Source: CAWKCE01 sp032127035 (GTDB taxonomy: Bacteria; Actinomycetota; Actinomycetes; JAHEKZ01). Taken from it: a DNA stretch of 64,000 nt. The stretch covers positions 1 to 64,000 of the forward strand of contig CAWKCE010000003.1 in assembly GCA_963848085.1 (NCBI GenBank). Reading direction: 5' to 3'. The notes beneath the pieces were generated by a model. That model searched no databases. It saw only the letters and a program-made list of their open reading frames with translations, and was not told the DNA's origin. Of the stretch, positions 33,410-42,163 are shown one piece after another. Made by a program: the position numbers and the translations under genes. Within the stretch, counting starts at the first letter, position 1. The number at the start of each line of letters is the position of its first letter.

Positions 33410-34006
33410 TCATCCCGAGTAGTCGAATCGGCTCTCGTACGAGCAGCGTGACGACAGGTCCCACCGGAACGCATCCAGATCGACGGTGATCACGTCCGAC
33501 ACCATCTCGGTCCCCGGTTGCTGGTGTCCGGGGATGCCGCACGACACCGGCCCATCGGAGTCTGCCGGCGTCACGGATCGAACCTCGATCCGCTTGTCGA
33601 CGCCGATCCGCCATCGGCCCGTCTCGTGGACGAGGTCGATGTCGGCCTGGTGGGTCCCCAGCACCTCAGCGATCGAGCTCGCGTACTGACGGCTGGTGTC
33701 GCCGCCCAGACGACCGAGGAAGACGTCAGCGAGGTCAGCGACCTGGGCGTGCGTCGCGTCAGAGTCGACGACCAGCGAGACGCTCCAGGGTGACCCCGGT
33801 TCGTCGTCCGAGTAGTGCCCGACGAGCACCGCCTTTCGACCGGAGAGGTCACGACCGTCGACTTCCCCCTCGGTGATCCACCACGAGAGCACGAAGTCGC
33901 ACTCGCCGTACGTCGACCGGCCCCCGGGTCGGTCTCCCTCGCGTCGACAGGGGCACACCACCTGACAGTTGCATGCCTCGTAGTACGAACCGCTGACGTG
34001 CCACAT
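33410..34006 (-). CDS. DUF1326 protein
   Basis: 198 aa. Opens WHVSGSYYEACNCQVVCPCR: the four clustered cysteines (CxC...CxC) are the family hallmark and suggest metal or thiol chemistry. The remainder is beta-rich (FVLSWWITEGEVDGRDLSG, DLVHETGRWRIGVDKRIEV). It sits 12 bases after the DUF2182 gene and was likely cotranscribed, a pair recurrent in bacteria. No enzymatic function known. Confidence 0.85.
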   Translation of the reverse strand: MWHVSGSYYEACNCQVVCPCRREGDRPGGRSTYGECDFVLSWWITEGEVDGRDLSGRKAVLVGHYSDDEPGSPWSVSLVVDSDATHAQVADLADVFLGRLGGDTSRQYASSIAEVLGTHQADIDLVHETGRWRIGVDKRIEVRSVTPADSDGPVSCGIPGHQQPGTEMVSDVITVDLDAFRWDLSSRCSYESRFDYSG

Positions 34007-34018
34007 ACCGCCGCCTCC

Positions 34019-34807
34019 TCAGGCCGTTGCCGAGACCAGGAACACCGTCAAGCCCGCCCCGATGAACAGTGCCCCGGCGACTCGGGGCACGGCCGCCGAC
34101 CGAGTCAGCTTCTCCAGCGCCACGAAGGCGGCGATGGCCAACACCCACCACAGGTTCATCACCCCGAGCACGAAGAGGAGGAGCATGACCGCCCAGCAGC
34201 ACGCCAGGCAGGTACGTCCATGAGCCACACCCATGCGCAGGGCGCCGGTGCGCCCGTCTCGCCACTCCGTGGCCAGGAAGCCCACGGGCGCCCGGCAGTG
34301 ACCCAGCATGGTCAGTTTGGCCGGCGTCAGCTCGTAGATACCGGCGACCACCAGCGCGAGCGACGCGGCCGCCGGTTGGACCAGAACGCCCATCGAGTCG
34401 ACGGCGGAGTGGGCGAGCAGCCACCACTGCAGGCCCGTGGCGACGGCCGCGAACAGCCCCCAGCACACCAGGTAGCCGACGGCGAAAACCGCCACCGACC
34501 AAGGCTCGCTCGCCGGGTCGGCACGGACTGCCCGGTCGTATGCCGCCAGCATCGGGTAGGCGGACGGCAGCATCATCGCGACCATCATCACGACCCACAT
34601 GGTCAGCATCAGCAGCGCCTGCGTCGGAGACCAGTCGGCGCTCATCGGCATCGCCCAGGGCGACCCCATGGCCTGCTCCGTCGCGGCGAAGGTGAGCAGG
34701 CCGACCCAGGCCAGGACGGAGACCGTCAGCACAGCGACGGCGAGCCCCTTCGCGCGGTGGCGGGTGAGGGAAGGGGTAAGCGGCGACACGTTCCTTCCGA
34801 CGGGCAT
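34019..34807 (-). CDS. DUF2182 membrane protein, predicted metal-binding
   Basis: 262 aa with about seven membrane helices. The signature MWVVMMVAMMLPSAYPML is Met-rich, followed by GHCRAPVGFL and a cysteine helix RTCLACCWAVMLLLFVLGV. Met/Cys residues in membranes suggest a soft metal such as copper or heme-related handling, but the family is uncharacterised. I chose the ATG at 34805-34807 (a CATACT hexamer lies six bases upstream); the longer frame reaches antisense of alaX. Upstream partner of the DUF1326 gene. Confidence 0.8.
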   Translation of the reverse strand: MPVGRNVSPLTPSLTRHRAKGLAVAVLTVSVLAWVGLLTFAATEQAMGSPWAMPMSADWSPTQALLMLTMWVVMMVAMMLPSAYPMLAAYDRAVRADPASEPWSVAVFAVGYLVCWGLFAAVATGLQWWLLAHSAVDSMGVLVQPAAASLALVVAGIYELTPAKLTMLGHCRAPVGFLATEWRDGRTGALRMGVAHGRTCLACCWAVMLLLFVLGVMNLWWVLAIAAFVALEKLTRSAAVPRVAGALFIGAGLTVFLVSATA

Positions 34808-34880
34808 CTGGTGAGTATGTCGAGAGGATCCGTCGCGAGGTGGGCCTTTCACCTTCTGGTGACCATGGTTGGCTGGCCGC

Positions 34881-35615
34881 ATGGGAGCTGACCACCACGG
34901 CCGTACGCACCGACTCGAGCTGGAAGACCAGAGCCTGCGGGAATGGGACGCCGTCGTACTCGACGTCTCGGACCAGGGCATCGTCCTCGACCGCTCAGCC
35001 TTCTACCCCGGCGGCGGTGGCCAGCCACCCGACCACGGCGTGCTGCTCTGGGGTGGGGTCGAGACCCACATCGACGGGGCGCGGCGCGGTGACGACCTCT
35101 ACCTCGTTCCTCGTGAGGGTGACCCGGTCCCGCCAGTGGGCACGGCCGTACGGGGGACGCTCGCCGACGACCGCCGGTCGGCGTTGATGCGCACCCACTC
35201 CGGCCTGCACCTGCTGTCCGGTGTGGTGTTCCGTGACTTCGGCGCCCTGGTCACCGGGGGCAACATGGAGCCGTTCTCGGCTCGGATGGACTTCAACCTG
35301 CCGGAGGTGCCGGAGGGGTTCAAGGACGCTGTCGCGCAGGCGTGCGCCGTCGAAGTGGACGCCGACCGTGCGATCGAGGTGAAGAACCTGCCGCGCGACC
35401 AGGCATTCGAGATCCCCGACATCATCCGCACCGCCACGAACCTGCTGCCGCCGGAGCTCGAGGTGGTCAGAATCGTCGACATCGTGGGACTGGACACCCA
35501 GGCTGACGGGGGTACTCACGTGGCATCGACGCGTCAGATCGGTGGCATCGAGGTGGTCAAGGTGGAGAACAAGGGCAAGGGCTTCCGCAGGCTGCGGGTG
35601 CGCATCACCGACTGA
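34881..35615 (+). CDS. AlaX-type alanyl-tRNA editing protein
   Basis: 244 aa. Free-standing editing domain that hydrolyses Ser- or Gly-tRNA-Ala. The motifs are SAFYPGGGGQPPD at the start, MRTHSGLHLLSGV (HxxxH of the zinc site) and DTQADGGTHVASTRQIGG (GGTH). It ends in KGKGFRRLRVRI, as in the shorter AlaX class. The ATG at 34881 gives MGADHHGRTH; a GTG 12 bases upstream is also in frame. The stop and the MFS start share one base (TGATG). Confidence 0.85.
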   Translation: MGADHHGRTHRLELEDQSLREWDAVVLDVSDQGIVLDRSAFYPGGGGQPPDHGVLLWGGVETHIDGARRGDDLYLVPREGDPVPPVGTAVRGTLADDRRSALMRTHSGLHLLSGVVFRDFGALVTGGNMEPFSARMDFNLPEVPEGFKDAVAQACAVEVDADRAIEVKNLPRDQAFEIPDIIRTATNLLPPELEVVRIVDIVGLDTQADGGTHVASTRQIGGIEVVKVENKGKGFRRLRVRITD

Positions 35616-36844
35616 TGGCCAGCACTCGACGCGGGCCCCTGGTCGCGCTGCTCACCGCCAACGCGATCAGTACCACCGGCAACGTGGTCACGATGGTTGC
35701 GGTGCCCTGGTTCGTGCTGACGACCACCGGCAGCGCGAGCCGGATGGGCGTCGTCGTGTTCTTCACCACGCTCCCCGCCGTCATCTCGACGTTCTTCGGC
35801 GGCACGCTCGTGGACCGCCTCGGCTTCAAGCCGTCCAGTGTCGTCGCCGACCTGGCCAGCGGCGTGAGCGTCGCGTTGATCCCCCTGCTCTACGCAACGG
35901 TGGGCCTGCCGTTCTGGCAGCTCATCGTGCTGGCCTTCACCGGAGCCCTGCTCGACGCCCCGGGGGTAACGGCGCGCCAGGCGCTGCTGCCCGACCTGGC
36001 CGCCTTGGCCGGCGTCCCATTGGAGCGAGCCAACAGCCTGCAGCAGTCGATCCAGCGGGGTGCCTCACTGCTCGGAGCGCCGCTTGCTGGCGTCGTGATC
36101 GCCGCGTTCGGGGCCACGACGGCCTTGTGGATCGACGCGGCCACGTTTGTCGTCTCGGCGCTGCTCGTCGGGCTGTTCGTCACAAGCCGCCGGGTGGAGC
36201 GGGTCGGGCGGCCGGGATACCTCACCGAGCTGAGGGAGGGTCTGGCGTTCCTGGTGCGCGAACCCCTGGTGCGGACCATCGCCCTGGTGGTGATGATGAC
36301 CAACTTCATCGACGCTCCAGTGTTTGCGTTGGTCCTTCCGGTCTACGCGCGCGAGAACCTCGACGGGGCCCGAGACCTGGGCTTTGCGCTGGGGGTGTTC
36401 GGCGGCGCCGCTCTCGCCGGGGCCCTGCTGTTCGGGTGGGTCGGGCCACGGCTGCCTCGCCGCCGCGTGTTCTTGACCTGCTTCGCGGTCCTCGCCGTGC
36501 TGTGGTGGCTGCTGGCGCTGCAGCCCGGGCTGGTCGGCACGCTGCTGGTACTGGCCGCGGCCGGCCTTGCGGCCGGCCCGATCAACCCGGTGATCATGAC
36601 GGCGGAGCAGGAACGAGTCCCCGAACAGCTGCGCGGCCGGGTCTTCGGCGCCACCACGTCGCTCGCGTACGTCGCGATGCCCATCGGGATGCTGGTGTTC
36701 GGTGTTGCGCTCGAACGACTGGGGCTCACCACCGTCTTGTTCGCGTCGGCTGCGCTCTACGGCGTGGTCTGGGTGCTCATGGCCCTCAGCAGACCCCTGC
36801 GACAGTTCGGTGGGCCGGGCGCACCGGTCGCTGTCACCGACTGA
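35615..36844 (+). CDS. MFS transporter
   Basis: 409 aa, twelve predicted helices. Opens STRRGPLVALLTANAISTTG, then VPWFVLTTTGSASRMG and GGTLVDRLGFKPSSVVAD (the family loop between helices 2 and 3). This resembles the MFS enterobactin-exporter/DHA3 branch (as EntS), but the substrate cannot be assigned. Translation is coupled to alaX. Its end overlaps the convergent acetyltransferase by 11 bases. Confidence 0.85.
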   Translation: MASTRRGPLVALLTANAISTTGNVVTMVAVPWFVLTTTGSASRMGVVVFFTTLPAVISTFFGGTLVDRLGFKPSSVVADLASGVSVALIPLLYATVGLPFWQLIVLAFTGALLDAPGVTARQALLPDLAALAGVPLERANSLQQSIQRGASLLGAPLAGVVIAAFGATTALWIDAATFVVSALLVGLFVTSRRVERVGRPGYLTELREGLAFLVREPLVRTIALVVMMTNFIDAPVFALVLPVYARENLDGARDLGFALGVFGGAALAGALLFGWVGPRLPRRRVFLTCFAVLAVLWWLLALQPGLVGTLLVLAAAGLAAGPINPVIMTAEQERVPEQLRGRVFGATTSLAYVAMPIGMLVFGVALERLGLTTVLFASAALYGVVWVLMALSRPLRQFGGPGAPVAVTD

Positions 36845-37367
36845 CCGACCACCACTCCATGGTCGTGTCGTACCAGCGGTCTGTGATGCCGCGGTAGCGC
36901 ATGCCCAGCCGGCGCATCACGGCGAACGAGGGCTCGTTGCCCGAGTAGGCGATGGCGTTCACCTCGACCAGACCAAGCGTCCCGAACGCGTGCTCGAGCA
37001 GCGCGGCCGCCGCCTCAGTCGCATAACCGTTGCCCCAGTGGTCCGGGTGGAAGTGCCAACCCACCTCGACGTCGTCGGTCAGCTCGCCGTCGGCACCGGG
37101 TAGCCGGACGAGGAGCGCCGTTCCGACGGGGCTCCCGACCGCGTCCGGAACGACCGCCCACAGGCCAAATCCGGGCTGCTCGGCCGACACGTTCACCCAG
37201 CCTTCGAGCCGCTCGCGGGCGTGCTCGGCCGTCGCCCACGACCGCTCGCTGCCGCCGAGCCACCGAGTGACCTCGTCCCGTTGGTAGATGTCGAGCGCGG
37301 TCCTGACGTCGCCGGGGTCCTCCGGCCGCCAGGGGCGAAGCAGCAGCCGCTCGGTGCGAATCTCCAC
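36834..37367 (-). CDS. GNAT N-acetyltransferase (RimJ-like)
   Basis: 177 aa. Canonical start VEIRTERLLLRPWRPEDPGD, then EVGWHFHPDHWGNGYATEAA (acetyl-CoA loop, with the family GNGYATEA motif), and LVEVNAIAYSGNEPSFAVMRRLGMRYRG. This matches the RimJ/RimL-type acetyltransferases that modify proteins or small molecules. The GTG at 37367 was chosen because it gives the standard N-terminus; the frame upstream is low in similarity to anything. Ends 11 bases inside the convergent MFS gene. Confidence 0.8.
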   Translation of the reverse strand: MEIRTERLLLRPWRPEDPGDVRTALDIYQRDEVTRWLGGSERSWATAEHARERLEGWVNVSAEQPGFGLWAVVPDAVGSPVGTALLVRLPGADGELTDDVEVGWHFHPDHWGNGYATEAAAALLEHAFGTLGLVEVNAIAYSGNEPSFAVMRRLGMRYRGITDRWYDTTMEWWSVSR

Positions 37368-37554
37368 CGGCTCAGCAGACCATGCCGCGGCCGGTTCGAT
37401 GAGTAGGGTCCGCGGCGGCGCCCGCCGGGCTGTGAGTGAGGGCTCGGCTCCACCGAGCGCGCCACTGCGCCCGCCAACATGCGGTCGATGGCGGGAATGG
37501 GGGAAGATCGGGCGCGGTTGTCCACCCTGACCGCTGGACCCCCCGACCTCGGGA

Positions 37555-38847
37555 GTGAATGTGAGCACGCTGCGCAGGCTCGCCCCGCGCCGCATCGCGT
37601 CCCTGTCGGTCCATACCTCGCCCCTCGACCAGCCGGGCACGGGCGACGCCGGCGGCATGAACGTCTACATCGTGGAGACGGCCAAGCGGCTGGCCACGCT
37701 GGGTGTCGAGGTCGAGATCTTCACCCGGGCGACCAGCGGCGGCCTCCCGCCGACGGTCGAGCTGGCCGACGGCGTGCTGGTCCGGAACGTGGCGGCCGGC
37801 CCCTTCGAGAGTCTGGCAAAAGAAGACCTCCCGGGGCTGCTGTGCTCGTTCACCAGCGGCCTGCTCCGGGTCGAGGCTCAGCACCCGCCCGGCTACTTCG
37901 ACCTCGTCCACTCGCACTACTGGCTGTCCGGCATGCCCGGCTACCTCGCGCAGGAACGGTGGGGCGTCCCGCTGGTCCACTCCATGCACACCATGGCCAA
38001 GGTCAAGAACTCGCTGTTGGCCGACGGCGACACCCCCGAGCCCAGCGCTCGGGTGGTCGGGGAGACCCAGGTCGTCGCGACCGCTGACCGTCTCGTCGCC
38101 AACACCGCCGCTGAGGCCGGCCAGCTCGTCGACCTGTACGACGCCGACCCCGATGCCGTCGCGGTCGTCCCGCCCGGCGTCGACCTCGACATGTTCACCC
38201 CTGGTGACCAGGCGACAGCCCGCCGTCTGCTGGGGCTCCGCAACGACGCGTACGTGCTGCTGTTCGTGGGGCGCATCCAGCCGCTGAAGGCCCCGGACGT
38301 CCTGATGAGCGCGGCCGCCCGCCTGCTGGAGGACGACCCCTCCTTGCGCGACCGGCTGGTCGTCGCCGTGGTCGGAGGTCCCAGTGGCAGCGGTCTGGCC
38401 CATCCGGAGCACCTCGACAAACTGGCGGCCTCGCTTGGCATCCGTGACGTCGTGCGGTTCGAGCCTCCGGTCCCCCAGGAACGCCTCGCGGACTGGTACC
38501 GCGCTGCCGACGTGACGGTCGTCCCGTCCTACAACGAGTCCTTCGGGCTGGTCGCTGTCGAGTCACAGGCCTGCGGCACCCCGGTGGTCGCCGCGTCAGT
38601 CGGCGGGCTGCGCACCGCGGTGGCCGACGGTCGGTCGGGCGTGCTCATCGACGGCCACGACCCCCGCGACTACGCGCGGGTGCTCGCGGACCTTCATGCC
38701 CACCCCCGCCGCCGCACCGACCTCGCCGTAGGCGCGGTCTGGCATGCCGAGCAGTTCGGTTGGCACGCGACCGCCGAGGCGACCCTTGACGTCTACACCC
38801 AGGCGATCCAGGACGCCGGCCTCGCCCGGCACGTCGTCGCGTCCTGA
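37555..38847 (+). CDS. mshA: D-inositol-3-phosphate glycosyltransferase
   Basis: 430 aa. First enzyme of mycothiol synthesis: joins UDP-GlcNAc to 1L-myo-inositol 1-phosphate. GT-B fold; diagnostic sequences are SVHTSPLDQPGTGDAGGMNV at the N-terminus, LVHSHYWLSGMPG, LVHSMHTMAKVKN, and the C-terminal UDP site PSYNESFGLVAVESQACG (EX7E). The mshA GDAGGMN loop is present. GTG start at 37555. It is followed by a YbjN gene, and gpmA and senX3-regX3 lie further downstream, the same order as in mycobacteria. Cytosolic. Confidence 0.95.
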   Translation: MNVSTLRRLAPRRIASLSVHTSPLDQPGTGDAGGMNVYIVETAKRLATLGVEVEIFTRATSGGLPPTVELADGVLVRNVAAGPFESLAKEDLPGLLCSFTSGLLRVEAQHPPGYFDLVHSHYWLSGMPGYLAQERWGVPLVHSMHTMAKVKNSLLADGDTPEPSARVVGETQVVATADRLVANTAAEAGQLVDLYDADPDAVAVVPPGVDLDMFTPGDQATARRLLGLRNDAYVLLFVGRIQPLKAPDVLMSAAARLLEDDPSLRDRLVVAVVGGPSGSGLAHPEHLDKLAASLGIRDVVRFEPPVPQERLADWYRAADVTVVPSYNESFGLVAVESQACGTPVVAASVGGLRTAVADGRSGVLIDGHDPRDYARVLADLHAHPRRRTDLAVGAVWHAEQFGWHATAEATLDVYTQAIQDAGLARHVVAS

Positions 38848-38857
38848 CGGACCCGCC

Positions 38858-39358
38858 GTGCCCACCGACGCCCCCCAGGTGGTTCGGGACACGCTGATCG
38901 ACCTCGGGGTCGAGTGGGAGGAGCCGCATCCTGGCTCCTTCGTCGCGGTCCTTCCGGGCGAGAACAAGCTGCGCACCACCGTCTCACTGGCACTCGGGCC
39001 GCACCGCCTCACGGTGAACGCGTTCGTCGTCCGGCACCCGGACGAGAACGACGAGCAGTTCTGGCGATGGCTGCTGCGGCACAATGCGCGACACCCGGGC
39101 CTGGCGTTCGGTGTGGACTCCCTGGGCGATGTGTACCTCGTCACGTCGATTGCCCGCGACGCGGTTACCCCAGCGGCGGTCGACGAGGTGCTGGGTCGCG
39201 TTCTGTCGGTGGCCGACGGCGCCTTCAACACGCTTCTGGAGCTCGGTTTCGCTGACAGCATCCGGCGCGAGTGGCGGTGGCGGCACGCGCGGGGAGAGCC
39301 CACCGACAACCTCGAGGCGTTCCGACACCTCGACCCGTCCGAGGGTGACAGGCCCTAG
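38858..39358 (+). CDS. YbjN domain protein
   Basis: 166 aa, GTG start 11 bases after the mshA stop. The family pattern is visible: IDLGVEWEEPHPGSFVAVLP, then KLRTTVSLALGPHRLTVNAF and LLRHNARHPGLAFGVDSLGD. YbjN-fold proteins resemble type III secretion chaperones and are common next to mshA in actinobacteria (Rv0487 in M. tuberculosis, from memory). No enzymatic motif. It shares the mshA mRNA. Its end overlaps an alternative start of the P-type ATPase. Confidence 0.85.
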   Translation: MPTDAPQVVRDTLIDLGVEWEEPHPGSFVAVLPGENKLRTTVSLALGPHRLTVNAFVVRHPDENDEQFWRWLLRHNARHPGLAFGVDSLGDVYLVTSIARDAVTPAAVDEVLGRVLSVADGAFNTLLELGFADSIRREWRWRHARGEPTDNLEAFRHLDPSEGDRP

Positions 39359-39398
39359 GACCCTCGGTCTCCTCGCCGCCAAGCGCCACCATGGTGGG

Positions 39399-41705
39399 GT
39401 GCGCGCCCGCGGATTGACCTCGGCGGCCTCGGTGCTCCTGCTGACCTCAGTTGTCGGCCTGCTGCTCGGGGTTGTCTGGCCTGTCGCGTGGGTGGCCACC
39501 ACTGTGCTCGGCCTGGTGCCGGCAACTGCCTGGGTGGTCGCGAGCCTGCGCCACGGCCACCTTGGGGCGGACATCGTGGCGGTCCTGGCGCTGGTCGGCA
39601 CGCTGGCGACCGGCGAGTACCTGGCCGGGGCACTCATCTCCTTGATGCTGGCGACTGGCCGCGTCATCGAGGAGTGGGCCGAGCTGCGTGCGCGCCGGGA
39701 GCTGACGGCGCTGGTCCGTCGGGTGCCCAGCCGCGCGCACCGCTACTCCGCCGACGGCTCGGTCGAGAGCTGTCCCCTCAACGACGTGCTGGTCGGCGAC
39801 CGCATCCTCGTCAGGTCTGGGGAGGTGATGCCGGTCGACGGAGTCGTCCTCACCTCAGCCGTGCTGGACGAGTCGGCGCTCACCGGTGAGCCCCTCCCTG
39901 TGGAGCGGCCCCCGGGAGACTTGGTCCGCAGCGGCGTGGTGTTGGCCGGCCCGCCGTGCGACGTCCTGGTCACGAGTGTCGCGGCCGACAGCACCTACGC
40001 CGGGATCGTGCGGCTGGTGGAGGGGGCGCAGGCCAACACCGCCCCGTTCGTGCGGATGGCCGACCGCTATGCGGCCTGGTTCGTGCCGCTCGCGCTGGTG
40101 GTGGCCGGGGCTGCCTGGTGGTGGTCGGGCGATCCGGTCCGCGCGGTGGCCGTCCTGGTAGTGGCCACCCCGTGCCCCCTCATCCTGGCCGCCCCGGTGG
40201 CGATGGTGGCCGGGATGGCGCAGAGCGCGCGGCATGGCGTCGTCGTCAAAGGCGGGTCGGCGTTGGAGCGGCTCGCGCGGGCACGCGTGGTGCTCCTCGA
40301 CAAGACGGGGACATTGACCGAAGGCCGCCCCGTGCTCGCACAGGTGACCGGTGCCCTGGGTACGGACTCCGACGAGCTGCTCCGGCTGGCGGCAAGCCTC
40401 GAGCAGGCATCTCCTCACGTCGCCGCGGCCGCGATCGTGGTCGCCGCCCGTGCACGTGGTCTGACGCTCTCGGTGCCCACCGGTGTCGTCGAGAGCCATG
40501 GGTACGGCGTCGAGGGCGATGTCGACGGCCACCATGTCGCCGTCGGCAAGCTGGACTGGCTCGCCCAGGGGGAGCGGCCGGACTGGCTGCGTCGCGCGCG
40601 TCGGCGCAGCGAGCTCGACGGCGCGCTCCTGGTCCTCGTCGCGGTAGACGGCGAGCCCACCGGTGCCCTCGTGCTGGAGGACCGGATCCGATCGGACGCT
40701 CCGCGCATGGTGCGGGCGCTGCGGCTGGCGGGGATCGACCGCGTGGTGCTGGTCACCGGCGACCGCGCCGAGGTGGCCGAGTCGGTGGGACACGCGTTGG
40801 GCATCGACGAGGTGTTCGCCGACCGCCTTCCCGGCGAGAAGCTCGAGATTGTGCGCGCCGAGACGATGCGCGGCGGCACCGCTTTCGTCGGGGACGGGAT
40901 CAACGACGCGCCGGCGCTGGCGGCCGCAGACGTCGGCGTCGCTCTGGGCGTGCGGGGCGCCACCGCGTCCAGCGAGGCGGCCGACGTCGTGCTGATGGTC
41001 GACCGCATCGACCGGCTGGCGGAGGCGATGCTCACCGCGCGGCGAGCGGCCACGATCGCGTGGCAGAGCGTCGTGATCGGCATGGGCCTGTCGCTCGCCG
41101 CGATGATCGCCGCGGCGGCCGGCCTCCTCCCTCCGGCATGGGGTGCGGTGCTGCAGGAGGTCATCGACGTCGTCGCGATCCTGAACGCACTGCGTGCGGC
41201 GCGTCCTATCGCCCGGCCTCGGGTACGCGGTGCCGACGCCGAGCTCGGGCACCGGCTGTACGACGAGCACCGAGCCCTGGCTCCGCAGCTGGTGAGGGTG
41301 CGGGATGTGGCCGACGGACTGGACGTTGACAGTGCGGTGGTCGACCTCGGGCCGGCTCGTGAGCTCCACGTCTGGCTGCGCGACGACCTGCTTCCGCACG
41401 AGACGGCCGAGGAGCAGGAGCTGTACCCCGTCATGGCCCGCGCGCTCGGCGGGAGTGACCCCACGGGTGCGATGAGCCGGGCACACGTCGAGATCGGGCA
41501 CCTGGTCCGCCGGGTGGGGCGACTCCTGACGGACCTGGTCGAGGAGGACAGCCTCCCGGAGGACGTGGTCGAGCTGCGACGGGTGCTCTACGGTCTGCAC
41601 GCGGTGCTGCTGCTGCACTTCGCCCAGGAGGAGGAAGGCCTGTTCCCCCTCCTCGACGCGCGCGCGGAACAGTCGGCCAGCCGTACTACTGCGACGCCTG
41701 GCTGA
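39399..41705 (+). CDS. P1B-type metal ATPase with C-terminal hemerythrin domain
   Basis: 768 aa from GTG 39399 (a GTG at 39345 is also possible). P-type ATPase motifs are VVATPCPLILAAP with the transmembrane TPCP motif (C259), DKTGTLTEG (phosphorylated D301) and VGDGINDAPALAAADVG, with the actuator ESALTGEPL. TPCP defines the P1B-5 class, linked to nickel and iron. The C-terminus (about 615-755) is a hemerythrin-like domain: HRLYDEHRALAP, LLPHETAEEQELYPVM, AHVEIGHLV, LHFAQEEEGLFPLL. Such fusions are known for Acidothermus. Likely exports Fe or Ni under control of a diiron site. No HMA domain at the N-terminus. Confidence 0.88.
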   Translation: MRARGLTSAASVLLLTSVVGLLLGVVWPVAWVATTVLGLVPATAWVVASLRHGHLGADIVAVLALVGTLATGEYLAGALISLMLATGRVIEEWAELRARRELTALVRRVPSRAHRYSADGSVESCPLNDVLVGDRILVRSGEVMPVDGVVLTSAVLDESALTGEPLPVERPPGDLVRSGVVLAGPPCDVLVTSVAADSTYAGIVRLVEGAQANTAPFVRMADRYAAWFVPLALVVAGAAWWWSGDPVRAVAVLVVATPCPLILAAPVAMVAGMAQSARHGVVVKGGSALERLARARVVLLDKTGTLTEGRPVLAQVTGALGTDSDELLRLAASLEQASPHVAAAAIVVAARARGLTLSVPTGVVESHGYGVEGDVDGHHVAVGKLDWLAQGERPDWLRRARRRSELDGALLVLVAVDGEPTGALVLEDRIRSDAPRMVRALRLAGIDRVVLVTGDRAEVAESVGHALGIDEVFADRLPGEKLEIVRAETMRGGTAFVGDGINDAPALAAADVGVALGVRGATASSEAADVVLMVDRIDRLAEAMLTARRAATIAWQSVVIGMGLSLAAMIAAAAGLLPPAWGAVLQEVIDVVAILNALRAARPIARPRVRGADAELGHRLYDEHRALAPQLVRVRDVADGLDVDSAVVDLGPARELHVWLRDDLLPHETAEEQELYPVMARALGGSDPTGAMSRAHVEIGHLVRRVGRLLTDLVEEDSLPEDVVELRRVLYGLHAVLLLHFAQEEEGLFPLLDARAEQSASRTTATPG

Positions 41706-42084
41706 ACTCCCGGAAGGCTGCGAAGGCACGCGGTGCGTACACGGTGCCCGGCCCACCCATCATCGAGATGCAGACGCCAAGTGTCTCGGCGACCTCGTCT
41801 TCGGTGGCGCCCTGCTTGGCGGCGCCGCGTGCGTGCGAGGCGATGCAGCCGTCGCACTGGGCACGGACCGCAATCGCGAGCGCGATCAGCTCCTTGTGCT
41901 TCTTGGTGACCGCACCCTCGGCGAAGGCGGCGCCGTGCAGCTGCCGGTACCCGTCGTACACCTGCGGGATCGCGCGGCGCAGGTCGACTGCCGGCTTACG
42001 CAGCGAGTCCTGGACGCCCTTGCCGAACGAGACGGCGTGGGTGTGGTCGGTGTCGTGCTCGTGAGACGAGGTCGCTTCGGTCAT
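41686..42084 (-). CDS. AhpD-like carboxymuconolactone decarboxylase family protein
   Basis: 132 aa. The active site CxxC with His is visible: RAQCDGCIASHARGA. Alkylhydroperoxidase-like members reduce or link thiols in peroxide defence; others act on gamma-carboxymuconolactone. A His-rich N-terminus (SSHEHDTDHTHA) could hold a metal. Stop TAG overlaps the last 20 bases of the convergent P-ATPase. The start has a -10 at six bases. Peroxide defence fits the nearby mycothiol genes but is inference. Confidence 0.85.
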   Translation of the reverse strand: MTEATSSHEHDTDHTHAVSFGKGVQDSLRKPAVDLRRAIPQVYDGYRQLHGAAFAEGAVTKKHKELIALAIAVRAQCDGCIASHARGAAKQGATEDEVAETLGVCISMMGGPGTVYAPRAFAAFREFSQASQ

Positions 42085-42090
42085 GCGGTC

Positions 42091-42096
42091 ACGCTA
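42091..42096 (-). promoter_or_regulatory. Predicted -10 element (TAGCGT), leaderless
   Basis: On the minus strand TAGCGT ends six bases before the AhpD-like ATG at 42084. Confidence 0.4.
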
Positions 42097-42151
42097 GCCC
42101 GCGGGGGTCCGGCTCCGATCGGGTCGAACGTCCTGCCAACCGCTGCCTCGA

Positions 42152-42157
42152 TAGGCT
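42152..42157 (+). promoter_or_regulatory. Predicted -10 element (TAGGCT), leaderless
   Basis: TAGGCT ends six bases before the gpmA ATG at 42164. Confidence 0.45.
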
Positions 42158-42163
42158 CGCTCC

